Positions 43,927 to 52,518 of a stretch of DNA of 64,000 nt are shown here, in pieces. The stretch is from Hahella sp. KA22 (GTDB taxonomy: Bacteria; Pseudomonadota; Gammaproteobacteria; Pseudomonadales; Oleiphilaceae), in contig NZ_CP035490.1 in the NCBI RefSeq assembly GCF_004135205.1, positions 124,001 through 188,000 of the forward strand, given 5' to 3'. Position 1 is the first letter of the stretch. Each line of letters begins with the position of its first letter. The notes below the pieces were generated by a model. It did no database searches, was not told the origin of the DNA, and worked only from the letters and a program-made list of their open reading frames with translations. Position numbers and translations under genes: made by a program.

Positions 43927-46275
43927 CTAAACCGCCACCGAGCCGCCCTGCTTCTGCGCGCCAGCGCTTCGGCTTTTGCCTTTGCGACCAGTTGCGGACT
44001 TCACTGTTACGGGAACGCCATTCAGCGCCGCATTGCCGGATAGCGGATCAATCCATAGTTCGTCAGTCAGGTCGTTTACACTGACGCCCCCATGAGCACT
44101 GGCTGTGCTCCAGTTAACGCCGCTGCGCTTATGTCCCCACCCATGGGGAATGCTGACCACGCCGGGCATAATATCTTCCGTCACCTCTACAGGAAGAACT
44201 ACAACGCCCACCCGAGAGCGCACTTCCGCATCTTCGCCATCACGCACTCCGTAGCGACTGGCGTCGCGAGGATGCATCAGCAGCGTGCATCGATTTTTTC
44301 CCTTCACCAGACGATGACTATTGTGCAGCCAGGAATTGTTAGAGCGGACATGGCGACGCCCGATCAACAGCAACGCGTCGTCCCCGCTTTCATTCAGTAA
44401 CGCTTTCACCCGGGACAAGTCACTGAGATATATCTTCGGAGCCAGGTTAATGCGTTTGTCCTTGGTGAACAGTCGCTGCGGCAAGCAAGGACGCAGCGGT
44501 CCCAGGTCCACACCATGCGGATGTTGTAGCAATGTCTTGATCGAGAGCCCTTTCGGCAGATCGCGATTTTCATCGCTCAAGGGGCCCTGTTTCCAGAGCT
44601 GTCGCAGCGGATGTCCGGGATGCAGCGCCTGCAAAGCTCTCTCCAGATAACCGGACCAGCGCACCGACGCCGGCAGGTCGCGGCCATAGGGACCCAGCTG
44701 CAGATAGATATCCGCCAGACCATCTGGTCCCAGGCGTTTAAGCAGCTTGTACTTGATTTCCGCTTCGATAGACGAACGCAAATCGCGACTGCTCAAACGC
44801 CGCGACAACTCCAGAAATATCTCCCAGTCGTGCAGCTCGTTGTCCTCTTTGGGAAACAGCGGCGGCGAGTATTTCACGGTGTTGCGCACCGCCAGCGTGG
44901 CGAACACGATATCGATATGGCTACGTTGCAAGGGGCCAGCGGGCGGGAGAATAATATCCGCATGACGGGAGGTTTCGGTGATGTACATATCAATACTCAC
45001 CATAAACTCCAGGGACTCGAACGCTGCGTCCAGCCGTCCGCCATTGGGTGAAGACAACACTGGATTACCCGCCACCACCACCATGGCTTTAATCTGCTCA
45101 GGCCCCTCGGTCAGGATCTCTTCCGCCAGTGTCGCCGCCGGTAGTTCGCCGCCAAATTCAGGCAAACCGCGCACACTGCTGCGGTAGCGATCAAAATGCC
45201 CTTTATGTCCGGACATCGCGCCGATGGCGGGAAGGTCAATGGCGGGCTGGGTAAACATCAGGCCGCCGCGACGATCCAGGTGGCCAGTCAATATATTGAT
45301 GCAGTAAATCAACCAGACGCATAAGCCGCCATAGCGTTGCACGCTGACGCCCATCCGCCCGTATAAAACCGCCTGACGGGTCTGCGCAAGCTCTCTGGCC
45401 AGCTTCCTAATGTCGTCCGCCGCAACGCCTGTCGCTTGCGCGACGCGTTCGGCGGGATAAGCTTCTCCCGCCAACCTGAGTAGCTCTACATCCTCAGTGA
45501 TGTCGGCGAGATGGCCCAGATTGACCAGATCCTCATCAAACAGGACGTTGATAATAGCCAGCAACAGCAACACATCCGTCCCAGGTCTGATAAAGATATG
45601 TTCATCCGCCACTTTCGCTGTTTCCGCCTTACGCGGATCAATGGTGACGACTTTGCCTCCACGCTCGCGAATGGCCTTGAGTCTGCGCTCAACGCCGCCT
45701 GCGCTCATCAGGCTGCCATTGGACGCCAGAGGATTGCCGCCAATGCAGACGAAAAGGTCGCAACGATCTATGTCAGGAACTGGAAACAGCCCCTGATTTC
45801 CAAACATAGTGAGATTGGCCAGCATATGCGGAAGCTGGTCGAGGGACGTGGCGGAAAAACGCTTCCTGGTGGCTAATGCGCGCAGGAATGGCAGAATGAA
45901 AAGAGTATTGCCATGGTCATGCACGTTGGGGTTCCCCAAGTAGACCCCCAACGCATTGCGTCCATGCTCCTCACGCACTTGGATCAGACGCTGCGCGGTA
46001 TAATCCAGGGCTTCGCTCCAGGAAATTTCCTCCCAACCATCAGCAGTGCGACGTAATGGTTGGCGCAAGCGGTCTGGATCATTCTGAAGATCCTGCAGCG
46101 CCACGGCTTTGGGGCAGATAAACCCCTCGCTGAAGGGGTCCTCGGCGTCGCCTTTGATGCTGACCACTTCGTCGCCATGGGTTTCGATGCGCAGGCCGCA
46201 CATGGCTTCGCACAGCGTGCAATTTCTAAAATGGAGTCGCCGGGATTCTTGTTCGGCGCCAGTATTCACAGTCAT
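43927..46275 (-). CDS. Molybdopterin oxidoreductase (formate-dehydrogenase-like), orphan catalytic subunit
   Basis: A 782-residue enzyme. The N-terminal 4Fe-4S motif is CTLCEAMCG with a fourth Cys in GFICPKA. Molybdopterin domains follow, ending in a dinucleotide-binding C-domain (SNNSWLHNSHRL ... RDASRYGVRDGEDAEV). Where formate dehydrogenases place Cys or selenocysteine on Mo, this protein has SATSLDQLPHM, without Cys. The last 25 residues are basic and low complexity. No electron-transfer subunit is nearby. Substrate unknown. Confidence 0.88.
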   Translation of the reverse strand: MTVNTGAEQESRRLHFRNCTLCEAMCGLRIETHGDEVVSIKGDAEDPFSEGFICPKAVALQDLQNDPDRLRQPLRRTADGWEEISWSEALDYTAQRLIQVREEHGRNALGVYLGNPNVHDHGNTLFILPFLRALATRKRFSATSLDQLPHMLANLTMFGNQGLFPVPDIDRCDLFVCIGGNPLASNGSLMSAGGVERRLKAIRERGGKVVTIDPRKAETAKVADEHIFIRPGTDVLLLLAIINVLFDEDLVNLGHLADITEDVELLRLAGEAYPAERVAQATGVAADDIRKLARELAQTRQAVLYGRMGVSVQRYGGLCVWLIYCINILTGHLDRRGGLMFTQPAIDLPAIGAMSGHKGHFDRYRSSVRGLPEFGGELPAATLAEEILTEGPEQIKAMVVVAGNPVLSSPNGGRLDAAFESLEFMVSIDMYITETSRHADIILPPAGPLQRSHIDIVFATLAVRNTVKYSPPLFPKEDNELHDWEIFLELSRRLSSRDLRSSIEAEIKYKLLKRLGPDGLADIYLQLGPYGRDLPASVRWSGYLERALQALHPGHPLRQLWKQGPLSDENRDLPKGLSIKTLLQHPHGVDLGPLRPCLPQRLFTKDKRINLAPKIYLSDLSRVKALLNESGDDALLLIGRRHVRSNNSWLHNSHRLVKGKNRCTLLMHPRDASRYGVRDGEDAEVRSRVGVVVLPVEVTEDIMPGVVSIPHGWGHKRSGVNWSTASAHGGVSVNDLTDELWIDPLSGNAALNGVPVTVKSATGRKGKSRSAGAQKQGGSVAV

Positions 46276-46710
46276 GCGCAGACCTCGCTCTTCTTGGTAT
46301 TGTTATATCCAGATCGGGTACCAAAGCTTTTTGGCTGACGCCAGCAGCGTCAAGCTGTTACTTTTTGTCTAACCTTTTTTTCATATTTACCGCTCAGGTC
46401 CCGATGCTTCAGAGTATGCGCCGCAACACGGCGTAAAAACCATCATAAAAGTCCGCCACGCAACAGACCAATGGCCGAATAAGACATTTTTTAGGCCGAA
46501 CCGCGAGACCACAGCGCTTTCACATCGCAACAGCAATACTTTTTTCACATAGTGCGGAAATTAATGTCGTTCTTTGCTGCACATGCGTCTACATTTTGCC
46601 TTTGCAAAACGTTATTTTGGGCGTCTGGCGCTGTAAATGACGGACTCATAAGAAAAACGACTATTGAGAACGAGACAACCAACCGAACAAGAGGCCATCT
46701 GGCGAACCCT
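46276..46710. other. 435-bp intergenic region between molybdoenzyme and DUF1722-like gene
   Basis: Lower GC than neighbours. It must hold two divergent promoters. A frame from 46552 could extend the next gene upstream, but its sequence is unlike the conserved part and I see no ribosome site. No clear operator found. Confidence 0.45.
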
Positions 46711-47388
46711 ATGCCACAATTTCTTTTTGACATCGATCCAGGCTACCTCAGCCTACCTCAGCTGCAGCACCAGCTAAATATGCTGCAGGGAGCCATCAGG
46801 AAACCGGAAAAAATCCAGCAGGATCCCCATCTGAAGTCGTGGCGGGGACACGTGGACGCATTGATGACCATGTATAACCTGGTGGTCAGCGAGATTAATC
46901 TGCGGCAGAACAGCACCCTTCCCTATATTCACGCCTCAGGTGAATCCTTGATCTGGCCCGCTCGCCCCGGCATGCCAGTGGAGGAGCAATGGCCGCAAGC
47001 GGAAGCCGGCGCGCGTCTTCCCAGTCCTCGCAACGATCAGGCCCTGTGGGCGCAGCATAAATACTCGGTCATGGCGCGTAATCAAGGCATGTATCAGTCC
47101 CTTGGCCGCGCCGTCGCCGCCCGGGAAATCGCCTTGGGCGATCTGGCGGAAGAACTGGTCGCCGCCCTGCGCGTGCCGCCTCCTCTCGGAGGTTTACGCA
47201 ACGCGGTCTGGCATATGTGGGGCTATATTTCCCAGTTTTCCCAGCTCAAGCCGGACAATACCCCTCTTCCAACCGTATTCCGGGAGATTCAGCTGCTGGC
47301 GGGCAAACATCAGTCCGCCTATCTGCTAAACTCCACGGCTTTGGGCGAACTCGCCTATTGGTGTTGGTTATTTGAAGGTAAACATTAA
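46711..47388 (+). CDS. DUF1722 (YbgA)-like protein
   Basis: I take ATG 46711 (MPQFLFDIDPGYL); an upstream start at 46552 is possible. The 225-residue protein carries at about 115-175 a stretch close to E. coli YbgA/DUF1722: LWAQHKYSVMARNQGMYQSLG, then a helical span, then a NAVWHMWGYIS segment where YbgA keeps an Asn...His..GY pattern. DUF1722 is often linked to photolyase or DUF523 but its activity is unknown. Here it overlaps an esterase gene by 1 nt. Confidence 0.6.
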   Translation: MPQFLFDIDPGYLSLPQLQHQLNMLQGAIRKPEKIQQDPHLKSWRGHVDALMTMYNLVVSEINLRQNSTLPYIHASGESLIWPARPGMPVEEQWPQAEAGARLPSPRNDQALWAQHKYSVMARNQGMYQSLGRAVAAREIALGDLAEELVAALRVPPPLGGLRNAVWHMWGYISQFSQLKPDNTPLPTVFREIQLLAGKHQSAYLLNSTALGELAYWCWLFEGKH

Positions 47389-48188
47389 TGCTGCAGTTGC
47401 ATCATCGCGTTCAGGGAAACACTCAGGAACCTGCTGGAGACAAAACGCCCCTTGTTTTGATCCACGGCCTGTTCGGCTCTATGGAAAATCTGGGCGGCAT
47501 CGCCCGATTGCTTGCCGATAACTTTGTCATTCACTCCCTGGACATGCGCAATCACGGCCGCTCGCCTCATGCGCAGATGATGGACTACTCCCTCATGGCG
47601 GCGGACGTCATCCGCTACATGGACAATGCAGGCATCGCCAAAGCCCACCTGCTGGGACACTCCATGGGCGGCAAGACCGCCATGCAGATTGCGCTGGAAT
47701 ACCCTCAGCGCGTTGAGAAACTGATCGTGGCGGACATTGCGCCAGTCGCCTATCCACCTCATCACAAAGAAATCCTCGCCGGACTCACGGCTCTGGACCC
47801 TGCGTCGTTATCCTCCCGACAGGAGGCCGACGAGCTGGTCAAACCCTACGTGCCGGAATTGCCGGTGCGTCAGTTTTTGCTGAAAAACCTGCAGAAAGGC
47901 GTAGACGGACGCTTTTCCTGGCGCATGAATTTACCGGCTATTCAGCAGAATTACATGAATATCATGGCGGGCCAGGATGCACAGCAGCCTTTCACCGGAC
48001 CCGTCTTGTTTGTCAAGGGTGGAAACTCCGACTACATCCAGCCTAAGCATCGTGAGCATATAGCGCGTTTGTTTCCCGCAGCAGGCTTGCGGGTCATTCC
48101 GCATACGGGACACTGGCTGCACGCGGAGAAGCCGGAACTCTTCGCTCGCGTGGCTGAACGCTTCCTGATGAACGAGGATTCCGAATGA
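47388..48188 (+). CDS. ybfF: Alpha/beta-hydrolase, YbfF-like esterase
   Basis: A 266-residue hydrolase: oxyanion segment LIHGLFGSMENLGGI near 25, DMRNHGRSPH near 54, nucleophile in LLGHSMGGKTAM (Ser near 92), and late His in HTGHWLHAEKP. This is the YbfF esterase pattern (acyl-CoA/ester hydrolysis in E. coli). Its start overlaps the preceding stop by 1 nt and its stop overlaps ansA by 4 nt, so the three form an operon. Confidence 0.9.
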   Translation: MLQLHHRVQGNTQEPAGDKTPLVLIHGLFGSMENLGGIARLLADNFVIHSLDMRNHGRSPHAQMMDYSLMAADVIRYMDNAGIAKAHLLGHSMGGKTAMQIALEYPQRVEKLIVADIAPVAYPPHHKEILAGLTALDPASLSSRQEADELVKPYVPELPVRQFLLKNLQKGVDGRFSWRMNLPAIQQNYMNIMAGQDAQQPFTGPVLFVKGGNSDYIQPKHREHIARLFPAAGLRVIPHTGHWLHAEKPELFARVAERFLMNEDSE

Positions 48189-49207
48189 GCAAACGCATAT
48201 TCATCATCTACACCGGCGGCACCATTGGCATGGTGCGCTCCCCGCAAGGCTATGTGGCCGTCAGCGGCCTGCAAAAGCTGATCGATGAAAAGATTCCTCC
48301 GCGCCTGTCCATGGACATGCCGGATTACGACCTCTTCGAATATCCAGACCCCATTGACAGCAGCAACATCAGACCGCCGGAATGGGCCCGCATCGCCAAA
48401 GACATCAGCGACCGCTATGACGATTACGACGGCTTCGTCGTTTTACACGGCACCGATACTATGGCTTACACCGCCTCGGCGTTGTCCTTCCTGTTACGGG
48501 ATCTGACCAAACCCGTCATCGTCACCGGCTCTCAAATTCCCCTCAGCGAACTGCGCAACGACGCCCAGACCAATCTGGTGACCGCAATTGAACTCGCCAG
48601 CTCCTACAGTATTCCTGAGGTTTGCCTGTACTTTAACGGAGTCTTGTTGCGAGGTAACCGGAGCAGCAAATTGCTCGCCACGGGTTTTGAAGCATTCGCC
48701 AGCCCTAATTATCCCCATCTCGCCGATGTCGGCATCTATATTGAGCTGAATCAACACGCGCTACTGCCTGTTCCCGATAAGATCCGTTTCGAGCTGCCGG
48801 ATTATAACTTCGCCCAGGTACGCGTATTGTCGTTGTATCCAGGGATTGAAGCGGAAGTCATCGAGGCGATGACGCAGACGCCCTGCCGCGCGCTGATATT
48901 ACGCACCTACGGCGTCGGCAACGGACCCAGTCTCGATAAGCCCTTCCTGCAAGCGCTGGAGCAAGCCCATAAACGCGGCGTGGTCCTAACGAGCCTGACC
49001 CAGTGCACTTCCGGCAGTGTCAATCTGGGTAGTTACGCCGCCGGCTCGGAGCTGGCGAAGACCGGCCTGTTGGGAGGCGGAGATATGACCGTGGAAGCGG
49101 CCTTCGCCAAACTGCATCATTTGTGCGCCCTGGGCCTAAGCAGTGACGAAATGCGGACGGCAATGAGCAAGCCTCGCGCCGGAGAAATTACGACAAAGAA
49201 ATCTTAA
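48185..49207 (+). CDS. ansA: Type I (cytoplasmic) L-asparaginase AnsA
   Basis: A 340-residue enzyme without signal peptide. The first catalytic Thr is in IYTGGTIGMV near 12, the second in VVLHGTDTMAYTASALSF near 88, and the conserved GSQIPLSELRND follows near 117. It hydrolyses asparagine to aspartate and ammonia. The lack of export and AnsA-like N-terminus make it the housekeeping type. Last gene of the three-gene operon. Confidence 0.95.
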   Translation: MSKRIFIIYTGGTIGMVRSPQGYVAVSGLQKLIDEKIPPRLSMDMPDYDLFEYPDPIDSSNIRPPEWARIAKDISDRYDDYDGFVVLHGTDTMAYTASALSFLLRDLTKPVIVTGSQIPLSELRNDAQTNLVTAIELASSYSIPEVCLYFNGVLLRGNRSSKLLATGFEAFASPNYPHLADVGIYIELNQHALLPVPDKIRFELPDYNFAQVRVLSLYPGIEAEVIEAMTQTPCRALILRTYGVGNGPSLDKPFLQALEQAHKRGVVLTSLTQCTSGSVNLGSYAAGSELAKTGLLGGGDMTVEAAFAKLHHLCALGLSSDEMRTAMSKPRAGEITTKKS

Positions 49208-49374
49208 TAAAATCAGATAGATAAAGAATAGCTTGCGTAAAGTCCGGTTTTGACACATGCTTGCACACTCAACAGCGGGTACGTAGATCCACGTATCAAA
49301 CGTTGGACCTAAGGGCCCGAGCAAAATAAGAAGAAGTACATCAAGCCTCACCATTAACTCAACGCGAGGTTGAC

Positions 49375-49920
49375 ATGGCTCAAAACCAACCAAAAGCTAG
49401 CTTGCCTGCGATTATTGATGTGGAAGCCTCTGGCTCCGGCCGGGGCAGCTACCCCATTGAAGTAGGTTTTATTCGCGCGGATGGATTTTCTTATTGCAGT
49501 TTGATCAAACCACAACCTACCTGGACGGATTGGGATGAAAGCGCCCAACAGGCTCACGGCGTCAGCCGACAGACCTTGGCCGCCCGGGGTAAAGATGTAC
49601 GGGACGTGGCCCGGGATCTTAACGCCCAATTAGCTGGGCAAACCATCTATAGCGACGCCTGGGGACAGGATTTCGCCTGGTTGTCTCTGCTGTTCGCAGA
49701 AGCTGGCGTACCGATGGAATTTAAAGTAGAGCCGCTCAGCATGCTGATGTCGGAAACGCAGAAATCAGTTTGGGGCGCGACCCGCGCCAGAGTCGAACAA
49801 ATGCTGGGACTGCCTCGTCACCGCGCCAGCGGCGACGCGCGTATTCTGCAGATGACTTATCACTGGTCCAGCGGCTCAGAGCAATGCCGATCTCAACACG
49901 CCGCTTTAGGCGCAGCCTGA
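49375..49920 (+). CDS. DEDDh 3'-5' exonuclease-like protein, paralogue
   Basis: A 181-residue protein related to the one at 39950-40480. Shared landmarks are IIDVEASGSGRGSYPIEVGF (Asp-x-Glu), TWTDWDESAQQAHGVSRQTL, YSDAWGQDFAWL (ExoII Asp) and HRASGDARIL (ExoIII His and Asp). The DEDDh set is complete. It is a single gene, 167 bp after ansA and just before the accessory island. Confidence 0.85.
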   Translation: MAQNQPKASLPAIIDVEASGSGRGSYPIEVGFIRADGFSYCSLIKPQPTWTDWDESAQQAHGVSRQTLAARGKDVRDVARDLNAQLAGQTIYSDAWGQDFAWLSLLFAEAGVPMEFKVEPLSMLMSETQKSVWGATRARVEQMLGLPRHRASGDARILQMTYHWSSGSEQCRSQHAALGAA

Positions 49921-50051
49921 GGTTAACGATCTCCATAAGCCGGCGTAGACCCGGTATCACGACATAAAATCAGAAACGTAAGTGCAGCGGATAGCCTGAA
50001 TGACCTGAACTCTCAGGTCATTCAGGATTTAACTGGCGGCAACGAAAAAAC

Positions 50052-50786
50052 TCACTCCTTACGCAACTCCACCATCGACATGATTTTTTTGGCGTCGGCT
50101 AGCATGCGTGCCAGCCGTATAGTTTTTTTTCCAAGCTCGGGTCTAGCTCTGAAACCAACAGTAATATAGTAGTTAGGGCTTATTGGATATCCCCAATAAA
50201 AACTGGCGTGAGACCCTGTTGTTCCTTCTCCAACTAATGAATAAGTCAGCCAATCTATGTCATTTATTCGCTCGACTCGATATTCATCAGGAAGTTTTAC
50301 TAAATATTGAGAAGGAGTGTCTCCATTGGTAAAAATATCATCTTTAAACTCCTGGCGACTTTCCCAGTTAACTCCTTTATCTCCTTCGTAGTAGTCCCAG
50401 TAATCCTTCTTCAAATAGTCCGCCAAGCTTTGTAAATCATCTTGCTTAACTTGAGATTCGAAATTCGTTCGATTCACATCAATATACATGCTGAGCTTCC
50501 CAAGAAGACCAAAGTAGCCCTGAAAAAAGGGGCCTCTATACGCCCACCATTCAAAGCCCACTCTCACACATTGCCGATTGTAATCTTCTTGAAGATAGGA
50601 ATTAAACAAATCCAGTTGCAAATTCACACAAGAGAGAAATGGCTCCTTCCTGCGATTTAAATCAATAGCACTCCCTGGCAGTTTGTAACCTATCCTGTAT
50701 TTTCCAACCCCACAGTCATTTTCCGTGAGTTTAGAAAAATCTGGCCCGCCGCCGGAAAAAAATGATGCAAGCCTTTTACTTAACAT
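50052..50786 (-). CDS. Unrecognised protein paired with a lipase-like protein (immunity candidate)
   Basis: A 244-residue soluble protein rich in aromatic residues (FEWWAYRGPFFQGYFG, DYWDYYEGDKGVNW). I do not recognise its family. The base composition is clearly lower in GC than the genome around it. Its start overlaps the stop of the upstream hydrolase by 7 nt, so the two are made together. Small partner genes in this position often encode immunity proteins; that is inference. No TM or signal peptide is evident. Confidence 0.7.
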   Translation of the reverse strand: MLSKRLASFFSGGGPDFSKLTENDCGVGKYRIGYKLPGSAIDLNRRKEPFLSCVNLQLDLFNSYLQEDYNRQCVRVGFEWWAYRGPFFQGYFGLLGKLSMYIDVNRTNFESQVKQDDLQSLADYLKKDYWDYYEGDKGVNWESRQEFKDDIFTNGDTPSQYLVKLPDEYRVERINDIDWLTYSLVGEGTTGSHASFYWGYPISPNYYITVGFRARPELGKKTIRLARMLADAKKIMSMVELRKE

Positions 50787-51940
50787 TGCCCTAACCTGCT
50801 CTGCTCCTGAATGACCATTTTCGCCTTCTTCTCATATCCATTCATTTGGAGGAGCCTAATGCTGCACTCCAAACTAAGAAAAGGAAGTGTATGCGGACTG
50901 GTTTCCATTGGATTATTGCTGCTTATTATCATTCTCGCGAACTTATAACAGCGGCGAAGAGAAGACCATGACCAGTTGTTACCACCAGCTAAATTAGGAA
51001 CAAAATCAAAAGGGCTATCCCGATCAATATCGACAATCTCCAGTCCGGCCATTACAAATGCGTCTTTCGCTCTTTGCTTTTTGTTCCCGCCAGCGTGTAT
51101 CGCAACTTTTTGTCCTTCTAACGTAACTCCCATACCATTCACTAGCTCCACCGCGCGAGTAAATATTATTCCACCCTGGCTATGGCAAACCCACTTCACC
51201 TTACGCCCTTTCCTTTGACAGTCCACGAGAATAGAGGCGAGTTGTCTGGCTATTTTAGATGCTCCAACTTTGTCCTGAATACATTCGAATACATCCTGAA
51301 CAAAACCAACTGTCGGGTTATGGAATAATGTGTACCGATTCAAGTTATCTCCCCAATACGCCGTATCTACATGTACTCCCATTAACCAGCGCGCTTTCTC
51401 GAGGTCATTCTGCATTCCATTTACCGCAGCATGATCTGTATTTACCTCCACCACAACTTTGGGCCTTCCCCAGGCTCCCTCCAGCTTCTCAATGTCAGAA
51501 GTGGAAGACGTCTCACTGTATCGAACACTCGTCTTTCTATTGATTTCATATAAAGCCGCACGCTCCTTAGAAGCCACGGGCATTGATCCCAGCACACTCT
51601 TATTCAACCCAATCGCATTAACCACTATCTTCTCTGAGTTCACGGAGTAGACCAGATTAAGGATCCCCGCCGCTGCGATGGCGTCGGTCTTTGAGCGCAT
51701 GGCCATGGGCCGGGTTTTCAGGCCGCCGCTGGAGAGTCCATAACCGCCTTCGGCGACGATTTTGGATAGGGCGCGATAGACTTCATTTTTCTGATAGTCG
51801 TTCAAATTGAGTAGAAACTGGTTTGCTTCACGAGTGATGAACACCTGCTTGCCATGACGCTTTCTGCGCAGGCTCCAGCCAGTCTGAGGATATTCCAACG
51901 GGATAAGTTGATGAGAGGGAGGCAGAGTCCGTTCCTGCAT
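50780..51940 (-). CDS. Lipase-like alpha/beta-hydrolase, candidate antibacterial effector
   Basis: A 386-residue protein in two parts. Residues 1-115 are encoded by DNA of normal GC and have a compact module (LNLNDYQKNEVYRALSKIV, ILNLVYSVNSEKIVVNAIG) faintly like RelE/ParE folds. From about 130 the DNA turns AT-rich and the protein has a hydrolase core: WVCHSQGG at 250-257 with nucleophile S254, and DSPFDFVPN as a likely acid residue. The mosaic build and overlapping partner resemble polymorphic effector/immunity pairs. No secretion genes or marker domain are seen here. Confidence 0.65.
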   Translation of the reverse strand: MQERTLPPSHQLIPLEYPQTGWSLRRKRHGKQVFITREANQFLLNLNDYQKNEVYRALSKIVAEGGYGLSSGGLKTRPMAMRSKTDAIAAAGILNLVYSVNSEKIVVNAIGLNKSVLGSMPVASKERAALYEINRKTSVRYSETSSTSDIEKLEGAWGRPKVVVEVNTDHAAVNGMQNDLEKARWLMGVHVDTAYWGDNLNRYTLFHNPTVGFVQDVFECIQDKVGASKIARQLASILVDCQRKGRKVKWVCHSQGGIIFTRAVELVNGMGVTLEGQKVAIHAGGNKKQRAKDAFVMAGLEIVDIDRDSPFDFVPNLAGGNNWSWSSLRRCYKFARMIISSNNPMETSPHTLPFLSLECSIRLLQMNGYEKKAKMVIQEQSRLGQC

Positions 51941-52082
51941 GATACTGTCCTTGTAATAACCAGAAAGGCAATAATTCTAGTTAGTGGACAGTAAATAACC
52001 ATCGTCTAAGCGCCCGAGGTCTTTGGGCTGATGGGGTATACCCTAGGGAAGTTGTAAATTAGAGAGTTATATACAAATGCCG

Positions 52083-52487
52083 CTAATCTTCTTTCAGAAA
52101 CGCCTGTAAAGTGGCTTGCAACGCTTCCTCATCCTTCAATTCACACTCCCACAATACAAGGCAACGCCATCCCAGATTATGTAGCGCTTCATAGCCGCGT
52201 CGATCGCGCTCGATGTTGCGACCGATTTTCTTGACCCAGTACTCCGCATTGGTCTTTGGCATGCGGGCGCCGCGCTTACAGGGGTGCCCGTGCCAGAAGC
52301 AGCCATGGATGAAGATCACTTTTTTGCGGGATCGAAAGACAATATCCGGCTTACAGGGCAGATCACCCGCATGCAGCCGGTAGCGGTAACCCAGGGAGTG
52401 GAGCAGTTTGCGCACTTTCAGCTCGGGAGTAGTGTCTTTCGACTTCACCGCCGCCATGATTTCGCTTCGCTTCATATCGCTCGCCAC
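52083..52487 (-). CDS. vsr: Very-short-patch repair endonuclease Vsr
   Basis: A 134-residue nuclease: SEIMAAVKSKDTTPELKVRKLLHSLGYRYRLH at the start, catalytic Asp in PDIVF near 49, and FIHGCFWHGHPCKRG near 59 with the His and zinc Cys. It nicks at T:G mismatches made by deamination of 5-methylcytosine. The GTG at 52487 opens the frame; ATG at 52475 is an alternative. It lies 31 nt after the methyltransferase stop, the expected pairing. Confidence 0.95.
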   Translation of the reverse strand: MASDMKRSEIMAAVKSKDTTPELKVRKLLHSLGYRYRLHAGDLPCKPDIVFRSRKKVIFIHGCFWHGHPCKRGARMPKTNAEYWVKKIGRNIERDRRGYEALHNLGWRCLVLWECELKDEEALQATLQAFLKED

Positions 52488-52518
52488 CCCGCTCCCTCAG
52501 CTGAATCCGGGTCCTGCG

